Below, piece by piece: positions 1-12,130 of a stretch of DNA of 41,636 nt (its first letter is position 1; every line of letters starts with the position of its first letter). Both the position numbers and the translations under genes were made by a program. The stretch covers positions 20,384 through 62,019 of the forward strand of contig NW_003109104.1 in the NCBI RefSeq assembly GCF_000003605.2, in the 5' to 3' direction. Under the pieces are notes generated by a model, which was not told where the DNA came from, ran no database searches, and was given only the letters and a program-made list of their open reading frames with translations. This stretch comes from Saccoglossus kowalevskii (Eukaryota > Hemichordata > Enteropneusta > Harrimaniidae).

Positions 1-3000
1 GGTAAGAAATCGAAATTTGAAACCGACAGAGTGTGTCGATTTACTAGGTGCCATGTTTCACAACTTGTTTATTTATATACGTATAGCGGATGATTTTTTT
101 TTAAATTTGTATTTATTAATTTTCAGCCCCCAAGTGACTGTGTTTCAGTGTCAGCGTTTATAGCTTTAAAACTGATTGTTGTTGGACTTATTAAAAGTCC
201 TAACTTATCAGTTTACTGCTGCCACTATGTTATATGTTAACACATTTTAGTTAGAGGAAAGAATGGCTGGAATATGAATTGCTAATCTTCTCATTGTTTA
301 TTCCATGTTGGCAGCCATGGTGAGAACAACACTGCACCGTGGGTAGTTACTATTCTAAAACGCCTGAGGGCGTAGCTACGTCAGGATATAACACCATCAT
401 CTTTCTCGGGAACTGTAGCCTAATACATATGTATAACTATAACATTACAGTGCAAGGGTTTTCCATATTAACCAATGAAAAATTGTACCTAAAAATATCA
501 ACATTGAGGGCCCCTTTGACCCCAAAATTGTCGCTCTCCGCATAAATTTTGCTAAAATTGTCGAAAACGTCCGGCTCATAAATATTGTGGCACATTATCA
601 TACACTTCAACCATGTGAGTGTTCCCAGGGATAAAATTGCACTAATTGTTATCACACATGGAAAAGGACACTGGGTGGAAATTTGCTAGGCACTGATTAT
701 GTCATTTTATACAGTTATATGCTCAAAATTTCCCTATTTTAACTGCGGTGGCACAACTAACATACACCACTTTCTTATAATATTGTTCAAGGTAATATGT
801 AGAGGCAGTAAGGTGGAACATTGTAAACTTGAAATTCAAGACTACTCATGGTGGTGAATTCATATACGAACCATGAACTACGAAAAAATTGCCACAATCA
901 ACAAATCCAAGGTCCATAATACTGACAATGTACTGGCTATAGAATTATGGGTGTTGTAATGTAAGTCAGTAAACTTACTACACTGGAAAATGTAGAGTAG
1001 AATCAATAAAGTAGGAAATAGCACTAGTCGGATCTAAGATGAAAGTTATAACAATGGAGGACACGTAAAACGCACGATTCTCGTTTTTCCGAGAACAACT
1101 ATCGGGCGCCCACATGAACTACTGATGGATAGGCGATAATTCGGATGACATATACATCTACATTTGGGAACAAGGACATTATTGAATCTGCCTGTATAAC
1201 AAAATATATTATTTTAATTTTATCATCATTTATTCTGACATCTTCAAAGCAATACTATGTCATATGCTAGTGCCTGAAGTACATATGCAGAGTTTTAAAA
1301 AATATATCGCTTTCTTTCATCTATGTAGATATGTTTTTCTCCATATATAATATACGAGTGTGGTAATATCACTGTAAAGCAGAAGATCACAAATCAATCT
1401 CGCATGTCTGAGATAAACCCATGTTTCTAACAGAAACCATTTGATTACAAATAATATATAACAGTGTAACATGTTTAGCAAGATGTGTTTACTCTTTTCG
1501 AAATAGCTAACATCACTTCATGTTTACCATGTGATCCATATATATTTATATAGAGATTTTGCTATGCCTATATTCATTGTCGTTAATAATCTAATTCATA
1601 ATATTAGAATATTAGTGTTATGTTTAGAACTCCCATAATTAAGTATATTATTTACTGTGACAATAAACATTCGATATCATTGTATTCTGACCACGAGCAC
1701 CACCATTTAACAACAATTCTTTGTGCAGAGCTGTGGCGGACCAGAAGGAGTGCAAAATATATCACTCAGAGGGACTGGTGCGGGGCAAGGGAACTCTTTG
1801 ATAATTGAATCACTGAAACACAGTATACACTGTTAAGCTCTTTTATTAAAAACACAATAATGACATGAAGTACATAGAAGTCACGTGGGGTCACAGTCAC
1901 ATAGACTTGCCAAGACAACAGCACATTGAAGCTGTCTTCTGAAACCCTTACATAGGATGTCTCGCAATATCTTTACTGAGAACTTAAAGCAATGCACAAT
2001 TATCTTAGTTTTGAGCCAAAATTATCTCTACAGTCTTTGTCTAAGCTATGTGGAGTGCAATGCCTTTAGTTCTTCGGGAGTCGTCTTGACGCATGGAGCC
2101 GGGAACAGCCAGTGGTGGAGCTATATACAATCGGGACCTATTAAGTCTTGCCGTAACTCATTTAGATTTAAGTGTAAACCGCAGAAGCAGTTGTTAAATT
2201 TATGACCAGTTTAGTATGATAGAAAGCGTTCACAGTCTTCAAATAACCGTAATAGACAGCGTTGGGTTCAAGACCGAATAATCGTGATTCCGGCTTTTCG
2301 TACTACATGCTTTCTAATAATTTCACTTTCAAATAATATTCATGAATATGTCATAACCTCGTTAAAGGTTATTAGCATATTGTGTATGCAGTGCACATGC
2401 TTCAGGCTGCGTGATCCACAACGCATGCGTCATCATATTGAGGTCAATTGAAGTTTACTTTTACGCAACGTAAATTCAGCACCGTCAATGGGGTATCATC
2501 GCATTGATGGTGCTGGATGTTGTTTTCGTATTCGAAGCCCACACATAAGCGACGCTACCAGATATATACAATAGCTAACAAGCCACACCAATTTTTACCA
2601 TCATGTCATACGCTGTACTTCAATTCTGGGTTCCTCCATAACTCTGGATTTTGAGGTCTTGTTGGTGAATTACAAGAACTGACCGAAGAGTGCTGGTTCG
2701 TGTGCAGGTCTTTATGGGTGTGGCTGAAGCTAAAATGAGACTAAATCAAAATATGTAGTTAAAGTGTAGTTAATCAAGACAGGGAATTACAATCATTAAT
2801 ATTCAATTTCACACTCTAGCACCCTTGGTACCGGGTACACAAAAACACCATGACTTAGTTAGTAGGGATGTCAAAGGTAGCTAGTTCACTTGAGTAGGTC
2901 ACCTTCAAGGGATGCTTTCCCGCTACAATAGTTTGCGTATTTGACGAGTTGTTAGATTCAGGGTCAGGTTTTACTGTATGATCAAGGGAACCACATATTC

Positions 3001-4544
3001 CATGTATGATAAACTGTATATTGTCGTTTCAAAGCAAAGGTTTATGAGTAATGATGAATCACAACGTGTGCGTTCTTTTATACATGTACATCGCAATTAC
3101 ATTGATAGGGGGCGCAATTCACGAAATTATTAAATGCTAATATAAAAGAACAATGAACTTAAAGATTACTTTTAAATAATCTCTTTTGACGGATGTCAAC
3201 ACTCGACAAGGACAACGATGTGTAGGTAACCATGGCACAATCCAATCAACACATTACTGCGCAACGACTATTGATTGGCTGGAGTGGATGCGATCCGATC
3301 AAACTTATTGCATTTACACCACAGACCTCCACGAGATGGTGTATTTATATTATATTGGAATAATATCAACCGGACAAAGCTGCCTCGAAACACTATGGAG
3401 CAGGGAATCATTTTACATATAAGGTAAGATGGGGTATTTTGTAAGAAAATATTTTAATAGAATTGCGAGGGTTGCAAACGTTTTTTGTTTGAATATGTCA
3501 TGATTTCATTAAGGGTAAACTTGTGTAAGATGGGAGGAAGTTTCACCTTTAATTTATAAACTTCAGCCGATTGTATGTACAGTGATCTGCAAATGATAAA
3601 GACGAAATGCATTGTAACTTTAGCTAGATAGTTTTGATAAACAGCGCTCTCTATGACCAAACTTTCGTTGTTTGCGTTGTACTTATACGAATAAAGAGAT
3701 CGTCATTATTTTTGATAGCGATTACTATTAGGGAAGTGCTCATAAACATATGTTGTAATGACTCCTATTATTGACATTATTGACCTCAGCGTCACCTCAG
3801 ATTATATTATTCGTGAATATTCAATTCACTCATTTTACTTCCAGTACCATTACTAATAAATGTACCACCGGGTATCCCATAGTAACTTTTGCAGTACCCG
3901 TCTTTTTACAGACTTCTAAGTAGAAGGGTGTTTTCTCTACAATATCCTCTCAGATTTCGTAGTCGTTCTAACTTGGTACGAATCTTGACATAATCAATTT
4001 AAAATAGTCACACTCAGTTTATGCAACTGAAATGGTATAAAAAAACACAAAGGCTATCCCCAGACATCAATATACACACGCAGAGCATGCACATTCTTCC
4101 GCGGCGTGTACTGCAGCTATGGTGTATACATTATTGAGTCCATGTACATTGGTGCTGGACGAATGTGATTTGTCATCACACAAATAATAAATTAAGAGTT
4201 CTGATCGATTGATCAAAAACGATAAGAATTGGCTACTTGTTTATTTAAGAAATAACATGATTTTAAACGCATACAGAGATTACAATGGTAATTTGTTTGT
4301 GAGTCGAATTAGCAGTGTGATAAACACAGATAGTTCACTTTGACTGAATTTAAGCAATCTCGTACGCTTCGTGGTGTGATCGAGGAGTACATCAGACAGA
4401 CTCTACTAACCAGAGTCTCGATACCGACAAATAGCATAGTAGCAAAAATACGAAACCTATTGACTGTGGAACATGTTACTGTATCAACGTATTATAAACA
4501 ACCGATAACATCCCACCAAGGGAACGTGTGCATCATGAAATAAA
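1..4544. other. AT-rich intergenic sequence, no recognisable gene
   Basis: Only short open frames (under 85 codons) occur on both strands. None resembles a known family, has a plausible splice context, or continues into a neighbour. No tRNA- or rRNA-like fold was noticed. The first bases would fit a splice donor (G followed by GTAAG), so an exon might end just left of the window, but this cannot be tested here. A stretch near 1830-1870, read on the - strand, contains AATAAA in an LTR-like setting; no partner copy was found. Confidence 0.5.
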
Positions 4545-4900
4545 ACATATTATATATAAAATATCGATTTTGAAAAACGTGATTGTTGATGAGTGACATA
4601 ATCAATTAGTCACAAGCAGTTTCTTGGAGAACAATGAACACGGTAACAGCCCGCCAATGGGAAGTACAGATCGTGTTGTTGAGCACAATAAACATGGTAA
4701 CAGCTTATCCAAAGAGCGTACAGATCTTGTAGTTTTGTTTTCAGTGTTCAGATGGACGATAGATGGAAATCGATAACACAAGTTACTAGACATCCACCAT
4801 ATTCATCTCTATCGAGCTCGTGTTTTATATAGAAATGTCGTTTTTGAAAAAACATGACCGTAAGTGACTATATAGAGAATATATATATATATAGTGAATA
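4545..4900 (+). repeat. Small nested tandem duplications upstream of gene A
   Basis: Two levels of local duplication are visible. A unit of about 56 bp occurs at 4629-4684 and again at 4685-4740, sharing the blocks GGTAACAGC and GTACAGATC. Around it, a longer segment starting near 4549 (TATATAAAATATCGATTTTG) recurs in altered form near 4827 (TATATAGAAATGTCGTTTTT). A short TA run follows at about 4879-4892. The phrase GCTCGTGTTTTATAT near 4817 also occurs in both downstream first-exon duplications, so this probably marks the left edge of the duplicated upstream module. Confidence 0.55.
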
Positions 4901-5318
4901 TAAGTACAAGATGTGAGATGACCTGATGGGAAAATCATAGACAGTTTCGTATCATTGTAATTTATCAAATGTGTTGAAATATTAATGTATTTCAGAAACA
5001 TAATACTAAACTGTTGCATGGATATAAGTGATATATAATTCTTAAATTTGTATTTTGTAATTGCTGTATATGACATGCAGAATTATGTTTAGGTCGATTT
5101 GAAGACATTTCTTTAGACAATGTAAGTATTAATACTGTACTACCTGTAACTTTATTCTGGTCACGTGAATATGCAAATTTCGTACAATAATCAATCATAA
5201 TGTTAATAGTTATACGTAAATATGTTAATAATCATAAATAACCTGTTTACTTCTAGCTATCATTTTGATACAGTGCATATACCTGTCTATACAGTATAAC
5301 GCTCGTGATCCGCCGGTC

Positions 5319-5408
5319 TGTGTTTATTCTGACGTGAAAATATAGTTATATATTTGTTTAAATTGGTGGAAGCTGATTCAAGGATAATTCCGTTGTGCAG
5401 GAAATAAT
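5319..5408 (+). promoter_or_regulatory. Conserved 5' non-coding block of gene A
   Basis: This block precedes the start codon and is shared with the - strand paralogue: TGTGTTTATTCTG at 5319-5331, ACGTGAAAATA at 5332-5342, GGAAGCTGATT at 5368-5378, then a CAG ending at 5400 followed by GAAATAAT and the ATG. The - strand gene has the same words at 28006-28018, 27957-27967 and 27927-27937, and a CAG just before its leader. Conservation suggests a core promoter or a 5' UTR intron ending at 5400. The CAG before the ATG looks like a splice acceptor. Partial copies are also present in both downstream duplications. Confidence 0.55.
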
Positions 5409-5645
5409 ATGAAAACTTCACGCAAATCAATTTTCATGCTGATGGTCATGCTGGTAGTTATTGCAATGTCGATTGTGATGTACAATACAACTGATATTAA
5501 CGTAATGGAAAGTGTTACTACCACATCGACTCCCTCGCTCAGAGGCACAACAGCGAAAGCATTGAAGTTATCAAATCGAACTACGACACAATCGAAAGTG
5601 TATAAGCCAAGAACTAACCAAACTCACAAGACAGTCAAACCAAAG
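5409..5645 (+). CDS. Gene A exon 1: cytoplasmic tail, signal anchor, stalk
   Basis: Seventy-nine codons beginning with the ATG after GAAATAAT. Two basic patches flank a hydrophobic run (FMLMVMLVVIAMSIVM). The rest is rich in Thr, Ser and Asn with several N-glycosylation sequons. The donor is AAG|GTAGGG, phase 0. An open frame continues to 5738 but would lack the catalytic core. Confidence 0.75.
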
Positions 5646-8600
5646 GTAGGGAATAACACAACCAAATATATCCCATATTTTGAAAACATGTTGTCCTTTG
5701 TGCTTCACAAATCTGACCGATATAAATTGGTTCAATGATTCTTTTGAAGATCTGCATTAACATTATATAATCCTTGTTTAACAATGTCATGGATGCATGT
5801 GATAGAATGATCTGCGTGTTATAGTTTTCTCCTCGGAGAACAATTCGTAGGTAAAACAGTAAAACAATTCGTTGGTCGCTGCTTCCGATGACATATACCT
5901 CTCCAGCTCGGTACCTTTGGTAATTTGGTAATTATCATTATTCATCTATACTTCTATTTACATTCCGTGGTAACTAGTGTCCTTGTCGACACAGCAGGCG
6001 TCTCGGATAGCTTAATATCTCGATGAAACCAGTTGAAATAAAAGTGCCATCTTCTTTGAACAAACTCGTACCAGCCTCGTACAATTTGCACACTATTTTA
6101 CCTAAGCAAGAATAACGAGCATGCAAATTATCTTTGGCTATAGCGTAATACCGTCTCTTTTTCAGTTAATTGTCATAATTTTGCGTAGCTGTCGTTCTGT
6201 ACATATTTAAAGTTCGTCCTATAACCAACGTAATAATCATACCGGTGATATACCGTCGCACTATTGCACTATTGGTGCGTTGTTAACAACCAACTAGTCG
6301 TTAGTCACTCCCCGTCAAACTACAGTAATGTCCGTGCTTCCTACAACCAATATCGCATGTTGATCCATGGTTTATACACGGCATTCACACACTCTACAAA
6401 TAATAAATCACTTCATTTAGTAATGGATTGATAATGGTGATATGTTTATTCTCTATGTGGATTACGACCGCACCATTGAATTGTCTCGATGAATTGGTGA
6501 GAGGTGTCAAGGGGTTTCAAAACATACTTTTCCTCTCTTGTGAGGGTTATAGTTACCACTTGACCAAACATAACACTTGAATACATTCTTTGGCGATTCA
6601 TTACAGATTAGTGTTATGAGAGATTATTACATGGACTAGTTTGTACATGCCCTGTACGCCTATTCCCTAAGCAAGTTTCTAAGTATAATTTTCCGGGTTT
6701 ACTGGTGAATTGGATAAGATCTTTGTACTAAACTGTCTGCGTTTTCTGGTTAATAAGGCAGTTTCCGAGCGAAGTTGTTTTCTCATGATAAACGAGCGTG
6801 CTGCTTATTCTTTACTTTTTAAACTTTACTTATGATCGGACAAGTTGAGTTGTCACTGCCAATTGTTTACACATGCATGCAACAGGTGAGCCGTGTACAT
6901 CCGGGTCTTTTTTAATTTGATCATCATCCCATTCTTCATCATCACAACAAAATCCCCTGCTCTTAGGATGTATTCAGTGAATGCTGGTGCATGCTGGACG
7001 TCAACAATAGACGGAATTCGGTATTACATTTCCACGTTTGGTGTATATCCCTGTGGCAAAATTGAATTGTACTCATGAGTTATTGGAATATTGAACTGGC
7101 AACGGAAATGTTCCTGTCTGTGAGATTTTCTTCTTTTTCTATTTAGTCTAAATTGAACACCAATGCAGATGGTGGAATGGCGAAACAAATCAATGAGAAA
7201 AAGTTTCATGTGAAGAAGAAATACTTGCTGCCTATCCATCACTACACCAGCGGACCAAACTACAATTATGAACATTTCCGAATAGCTGTATTATTTGCTT
7301 TGTACATGGATAGATCAATTGTTGAAAAGAGGTTTCACACCCACTATACGCAAAACCATAGCAGAGCTGGGTGGAAGTTCCTGAACGAGACATTTGACGT
7401 AGACGAACTGCAAAATATAGTGGATGTGACAAGTATTGATGAATTTAAACGTAACTGCAATAACACTGCAAGTCTCGTAATTACGTTTTTCTTGGACGTT
7501 GCGACTCGTCCAGATCCTGCGAAAACGTACCAACAACATGTAGAGTTATATAAAAAAGAATATGGAATCCACTCACCAGATTGGTCTAATGTAACTTTTA
7601 TTACGAATGCTAATGAAACAATAACCTCACTGGCACAAGAACAGTGCCTTGGAATTTACATGCCATCAGATTTTAAAGGTTTACAATTTCCCGAGAAACT
7701 GGCCTTAGTGCATCGAGTCGATCTTCATTTAATTCGACCAAATAGAGTACGGGCAATGGCTAACGTTGTAAAAAGAGTGGTATTTCAAGAACAGTCGTAT
7801 ATAGCGGTGCATTTTCGAACTAAGACTGAAGAAGGGTAAATATTAGCTCACAATACTATTAACTAGCGAATAATATGTGCTTCTACTATAGCCTAAGCTA
7901 ATCTTTTATGTAATGTGTGATATACTAGTTTTCTTGTTTAGTTTGCTGATTGTTCTACATGTCTTATTATATTGCTCTGCCTGTTTCTAGTCGGAAATGT
8001 CATGAAACATCGCCTGATCAATATGAGAAATGACATAATTTAATTTCCTAATAAAATTTGTTTATATTTTTACCAGTTGTCGCAACAATAAGACACACTG
8101 TGATCCACTCATGGTTGCAGGGATGGAGCGGGCAGCAATGGATTTGACTGAAGACTTGTGTACGCTGATGTCGAGAAGAAATGTATCTGCAATGTATGTG
8201 GCGCTTCCGATCTACGCAAAGGTAAATGACAACAACATTTGATGTGCCATGGTATTGTCTGATGTCATGTGCTATGGAGTTGTTTAATTCACAGCTGAAA
8301 TAAACAACACCTATTAAAAATACAAATTCGTACGAACAAAACCGCACAAACGAATACGATGCTGCCTGCCAACTAATTATTATTTTTGATTTAGATATGC
8401 TTGTATCAGGCAACTTTTTCCGACATCGCTGCTTTCTCGCCTGACTTTTGTTATTACCGTTGCGTGCATTGGGAGTGTGTGTTCGTTCTGATATTCTACC
8501 GACCATGAGGGATTTAACGCCAGTGTTTGTTTTTAACCTTGGTGGCTTAACGAAAATACACCAATATTTTAGTGGAAAGTAAACATCCTTGGCTTTTGCC

Positions 8601-9485
8601 ACGAATTAATACAATTGGTAAAGTGATGAAGGTGTAAGGGCTGATATATATGTCGAACGCTTTATCCCGACATTCAGATTATTTACCGCACTGTTATATA
8701 TTTAGTGTATGTTATTGCATAACTATGACTTCTTCGTCTGATTTTCATTTCTTTATCAAAACAGAAATACAAGCAAATATTTCAAAAGAAAATCACCAAC
8801 GTTTTCTCAGCAGAAGACATCATTGCATTGCCATCTATATCACCACTAAAAGACGATAACTATGTAATATCTTTGCTGGAACAAGAACTTTCCATACGTA
8901 AGTTACAAATTATGTTGTCTTCCTCGGTTCAATAGAAATGTACATTACATTAATTTCAGTTTCATACAATTTATCCTTAGTTCATCGTACCCGATCCAGC
9001 TGTCAGAGCCCATTTTAAACCTTTTTGGATTTGTGCTAAAAAGACATTTGGCCATTGGTGGATGCGAATTTCTCACAAACATATATACCTCGACCATTGT
9101 TTATCACCAATACTCATCTCATTCATCTCGTTTATTTTTAAAGGGAATCCGAGATGAATATAGACGTTCAAACTTGTTGGCAAAATTAAATTATAATTAT
9201 AATTTTTATTTTTATGACGTTTATTTATTTATGTTTATCGTGTTTCTATGTGGTCAATCCACAGATTCAATGTGAACAGTCCAGCATACTTAATATGATC
9301 ATAATTGCATATAAGAATAATAATTCTGTTTAATTGAAGGTGCCAAGTTATTTATTTCATGGGTGCGTTCCTCGTGGTCACACATGGTGGTTTTGCAAAG
9401 AGAAGTACACTCAAAGGAGACGATCAATATCAGTACGTTACCAGGATGGGACACCAACAAACTGAAATTAGTAAAACGGAAATAA
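5409..9485 (+). CDS. O-fucosyltransferase-like protein, gene A (5 coding exons, 449 aa)
   Basis: Likely a Golgi/ER type II membrane glycosyltransferase of the GDP-fucose protein O-fucosyltransferase superfamily, which moves fucose from GDP-fucose to a protein acceptor; the acceptor is unknown. Exons: 5409-5645, 7147-7835, 8077-8221, 8765-8897, 9340-9485; all introns are GT-AG with phases 0, 2, 0 and 1, giving exactly 450 codons with the stop. Residues 8-24 form a hydrophobic signal anchor, followed by a Thr/Ser/Asn-rich stalk to about 80. The core opens at 105-124 (YLLPIHHY, then a GPNYNYEHFR block like the family's G.N.Q.E.FR N-terminal motif). HFRT at 301-304 matches the GDP-fucose-binding H.R motif. 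The C-terminal part has a DDNY..SLLEQE segment and an FISW..SSWSHMV segment typical of the family. It ends in LVKRK. Gene B is a convergent paralogue. The acceptor and the exact enzyme cannot be named from sequence. Confidence 0.8.
7147..7835 (+). CDS. Gene A exon 2: main catalytic part
   Basis: The acceptor follows a strong pyrimidine tract (TTCTTTTTCTATTTAG). Encodes residues 80-308 plus two bases of codon 309, ending HFRTKTEEG at a GG|GTAAAT donor, phase 2. Contains the N-terminal core motif and the HFRT motif. Gene B exon 2 aligns throughout. Confidence 0.85.
8077..8221 (+). CDS. Gene A exon 3
   Basis: Acceptor TTTTACCAG, donor AAG|GTAAAT; 145 bp, exactly the length of gene B exon 3. Encodes residues 310-357, starting CRNNKTHCDPL and including RRNVSAMYVALPIYAK, which parallels KRNISTIYVALPNYAM in gene B. 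Too short to stand out as an open frame; found by paralogue alignment. Confidence 0.85.
8765..8897 (+). CDS. Gene A exon 4
   Basis: Acceptor AAAACAG, donor C|GTAAGT; 133 bp, same as gene B exon 4. Encodes residues 358-401 plus one base, including the DDNYVISLLEQELS segment that corresponds to the conserved D..Y....E motif near the C-terminus of O-fucosyltransferases. Confidence 0.85.
9340..9485 (+). CDS. Gene A exon 5: C-terminal segment and stop
   Basis: The acceptor is TTGAAG at 9334-9339. Completes Arg-402 and encodes AKLFISWVRSSWSHMVVLQR and a tail ending LVKRK-stop (TAA 9483-9485). The segment matches the family's C-terminal F.....S.WS..V..R pattern and aligns with gene B exon 5. Confidence 0.85.
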
Positions 9486-9528
9486 TGAAACAAATACTTT
9501 CCTATTGTTTTATTTGCAACTCATGAGA

Positions 9529-9534
9529 AATAAA
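9529..9534 (+). promoter_or_regulatory. Candidate poly(A) signal of gene A
   Basis: AATAAA lies 44 bases after the stop codon of gene A; a second AATAAA is at 9646-9651. Either could set the 3' end; which is used cannot be decided without transcripts. Confidence 0.5.
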
Positions 9535-9925
9535 CACAGCAAAACCTGAAATGTTGATATAGTGGTATTATGTGTTTAGGTTCCTTTGAATGCCATTGTC
9601 AGTATTTTTGGCGATTTATTTTCATTGTGGCATGTAACTGTCAGAAATAAAGAGAATTGTATTTTATATCTAGCCTGTGTACGAGGTGACCGAAATATCT
9701 ATGAACGAGATTGATAGTCACGTGTTGTTATGTAAATTGTGTGAGCCATGTGCTGGCCAGTTATTGATTTGAAAGTGAGCAGTTCACATATCCAGCGCAG
9801 TGTCGTCACAGGTTTTGTTTCTTGTGTATACTTTTGTTTGTCTTCTTCTGTGAAGCATTCTGAGACGATGTGCTGGGGGTTATATAATAATACAAAAAAG
9901 ATTAAACTGATATCAGTCCCGCAAA

Positions 9926-10884
9926 TGAAAATACTAGTACTATACTCGGTCATCTGCAATGTTAGCAAAAGGAAAAACAAATAGTGTAAGCAGCTTTGAT
10001 ACAAAAGCAACATATAACAATTCAGATACTGCAAGGCGATGAGCACATTTCAATAAGGTAAAACATGTCCATAAAATAAATAAATCTGTTGGGCTCGTGT
10101 TTTATATCAAAATACTTTTATATGAGTGGTCAATTGTTATGCAAATTTCCACTACAGGTGGTACCAAAAACATCTTGCCCCAAGGACGCTTCAAGCAGAT
10201 AAATACAATTCTAACTCGTTCTGAAACATAATGCTAAATAGTAAACATGGGTGAAGGTGATATTCAATTTTCTATTTTGTTTTTGTTTTTTGTAATCGAT
10301 AAGTGTTGTATAAATTGAGGCTAATTCTGATTTTAAGATCCCTTATTAGAAGACAATGATTATGCATACTGCATTACGAGTCATGTCTCGTGTATTCTGG
10401 TTATTCGAGTATGCTACATATTGTGACGTGAAAAATAGCTAATTATATATTTGTTGAAACTGATGGAATCTGATTTAAGCATTTATCATTTTACACAATT
10501 TAATATGACAACTACTATTAAATCGATGTGTATGACAATGGGAATGTTGGCATTTCTGGCGATCTAGATTGCATAATACAAGTGAGAATAACGTAATGAG
10601 AGAGGACCCGAATAGACAGCCTCGTTCAGACACGTAATTTCACAGCAACTTATGTTAGCAAACCAAACCATGGAATAATATTTAAAGCATTAATTAACCA
10701 ACCAAGACGAACCATGAACTCGGCAGTAAGGAGATATAAATTCAAATGTATCGCATATTTCGTAAACATGCTATCATCTGCACTATACAGATAAATGGAT
10801 GTAAGAGAGAAAAGACTTTGAACAAGAGTTAACACCACAGTATGTACATGGATTGATGTATTTCAATATCTTTTTATCAAAAAA
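9926..10884 (+). repeat. Decayed duplication 1 of the upstream-plus-exon-1 module
   Basis: This block is a direct repeat of the following unit. Both start near ACTCGGTCATCT and share long near-identical runs, such as the stretch beginning AATAAGGTAAAACATGT (10054 and 11019) and TCTGTTGGGCTCGTGTTTTA. Both also resemble the region upstream of gene A exon 1 in order: GCTCGTGTTTTATAT, CATAAT.CTAAA, GACGTGAAAA, a TGATGGAATCTGATTTAAG-type block, then the exon-1-like start. It contains no later exon. Confidence 0.75.
10505..10740 (+). pseudogene. Decayed copy of exon 1 (copy 1)
   Basis: It opens with an ATG and reads MTTTIKSMCMTMGMLAFLAI before an in-frame TAG and, soon after, TAA. It aligns with the start of gene A exon 1, and the stalk region is recognisable at DNA level, for example GCCTCGTTCAGACAC against the gene's CCCTCGCTCAGAGGCAC. 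Without the remaining exons and with stops in the membrane segment, it cannot make a functional anchor. Confidence 0.75.
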
Positions 10885-11133
10885 CATGAAAAAAATATTA
10901 ATGCTACACTCGGTCATCTACAATGTTAGCGGAATGAAAACAAATAGTATAAGAGCAGCTTTGACACAATAGAAATATATAATATATAGGTACTGCGAGG
11001 AGATGAACACATTTCAATAAGGTAAAACATGTGCATAAAATAAATAAATCTGTTGGGCTCGTGTTTTATATCAAAATACTGTTTCATGAGTGGTCAATTG
11101 TTATGCAAATTTCACTACAGGTTGTACCAACAT

Positions 11134-11486
11134 CACAGTCAGCTGGCGCTCAAGTGATGATAGAATAACTGCGATATCAGTTAACAGTTAAGACCGTCGC
11201 TGATTGGCTCCTGAGTAGAATGACGTTTTCGGTTTGATATCCCAGGAAAGTGTTCTATGTTCTTCGCGTAATTGCAATGGATTTTCCACACAAAAACGAC
11301 GAATTCGGCCGAATTTTGTTAGCGGTTAGCTTAATTATACCTCCAAGGGATCGTTTGGCTTTCAAAGATTAGTAATTTTTCCTGAAATTTTGGGAATCCG
11401 AAAAACGCGTTTTACAACTTGTCTCTTTAGTTTCATGCCATATTCATATATTTATTTTATTATCACTTGTGTGCCAGCTGAATGTG
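11134..11486. mobile_element. hAT-like MITE, 353 bp, with TIRs and 8-bp target duplication
   Basis: The ends are inverted repeats: the left starts CACAGTCAGCTGGC, and the right, reverse-complemented, starts CACATTCAGCTGGC; the match extends to about 28 bp. It is flanked by ACCAACAT (11126-11133) and ACCAACAC (11487-11494), an 8-bp target duplication with one mismatch. Duplication unit 1 lacks the insert at the same site, which supports the boundaries and shows the insertion came after the duplication. An 8-bp duplication fits the hAT group. No coding capacity. Confidence 0.75.
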
Positions 11487-11746
11487 ACCAACACCGTGGC
11501 CCAGGGACGTTATAAAGTGGATAAATATGATTCCAACTCCTGAAACATAATGCTTTTGTTTTTAGTGTAGTATAAATTTAGGTCCGATTTTAGGACCTTT
11601 TCTGAGACAAATTGATTATGCTTACTGCATTACGTACCATGCTTTTGATTTTCTAATCATTCTGACACTAAATTGAATAGATAGATATATATTTACTGAA
11701 ACTGATGGTAGGAAATTTAAGGATGTTCCACTTTACACGATTTAAT

Positions 11747-11990
11747 ACGACAACTACTATTAAATCGATGTGTATGGCAATGGGAATGTTGGCATTTCTG
11801 ACGATGTAGATTGTGATGTGTAATACAACTAAGATAAACGTAATGAGAGGAGGGGAATTCTTACATCGACAGCCTCGTTCAGACACGCAATTTCACAGCA
11901 ACCAATGTTAGCAAATCAAACTATGGAATAATATCTAAAGCATCAATTAACCATTCAAGAGAGATAAAAAATCTGAAAGTAGGGGGATAT
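11747..11990 (+). pseudogene. Decayed copy of exon 1 (copy 2)
   Basis: The start codon has become ACG. The frame then parallels gene A exon 1, with a TAG in the membrane segment at the position equivalent to that in copy 1. After the stop, the stretch reading IVMCNTTKINVM aligns closely with IVMYNTTDINVM of gene A, so homology is clear. Further stops and frameshifts follow. Confidence 0.8.
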
Positions 11991-12130
11991 AAATTCAAAC
12001 TTATCGCATATTTCACAAACATTCTATCATCTGTACAAATAGATGGATGTAAGAATTTCTTGGAGAACCGATTTTGAATGCAGAGTTAATTTTAACACCA
12101 AAGTACGTACATGGACTTATATATTTCAAG

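Larger units (their letters stand above)
10885..12130 (+). repeat. Decayed duplication 2 of the upstream-plus-exon-1 module
   Basis: Second tandem unit, longer than unit 1 because of a MITE insertion at 11134-11486 and small indels. The right edge is placed near 12130, where similarity to the end of unit 1 (CATGGA.T.ATATATTTCAA) stops. Together with unit 1 it forms a direct repeat of about 2.2 kb starting some 440 bp after the gene A stop codon. Confidence 0.75.

Noticed and set aside
1..10. Splice donor at the very first bases
   Set aside because: GGTAAGAA fits a donor, but without the preceding exon this is chance-level evidence.
1700..2210. Possible solo LTR on the - strand (AATAAA with LTR-like surroundings)
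   Set aside because: No second copy, no TG...CA ends and no target duplication could be identified.
8048..8602. 184-codon open frame on the - strand
   Set aside because: It lies opposite gene A exon 3, whose splice sites and homology are clear, and it has no family similarity.
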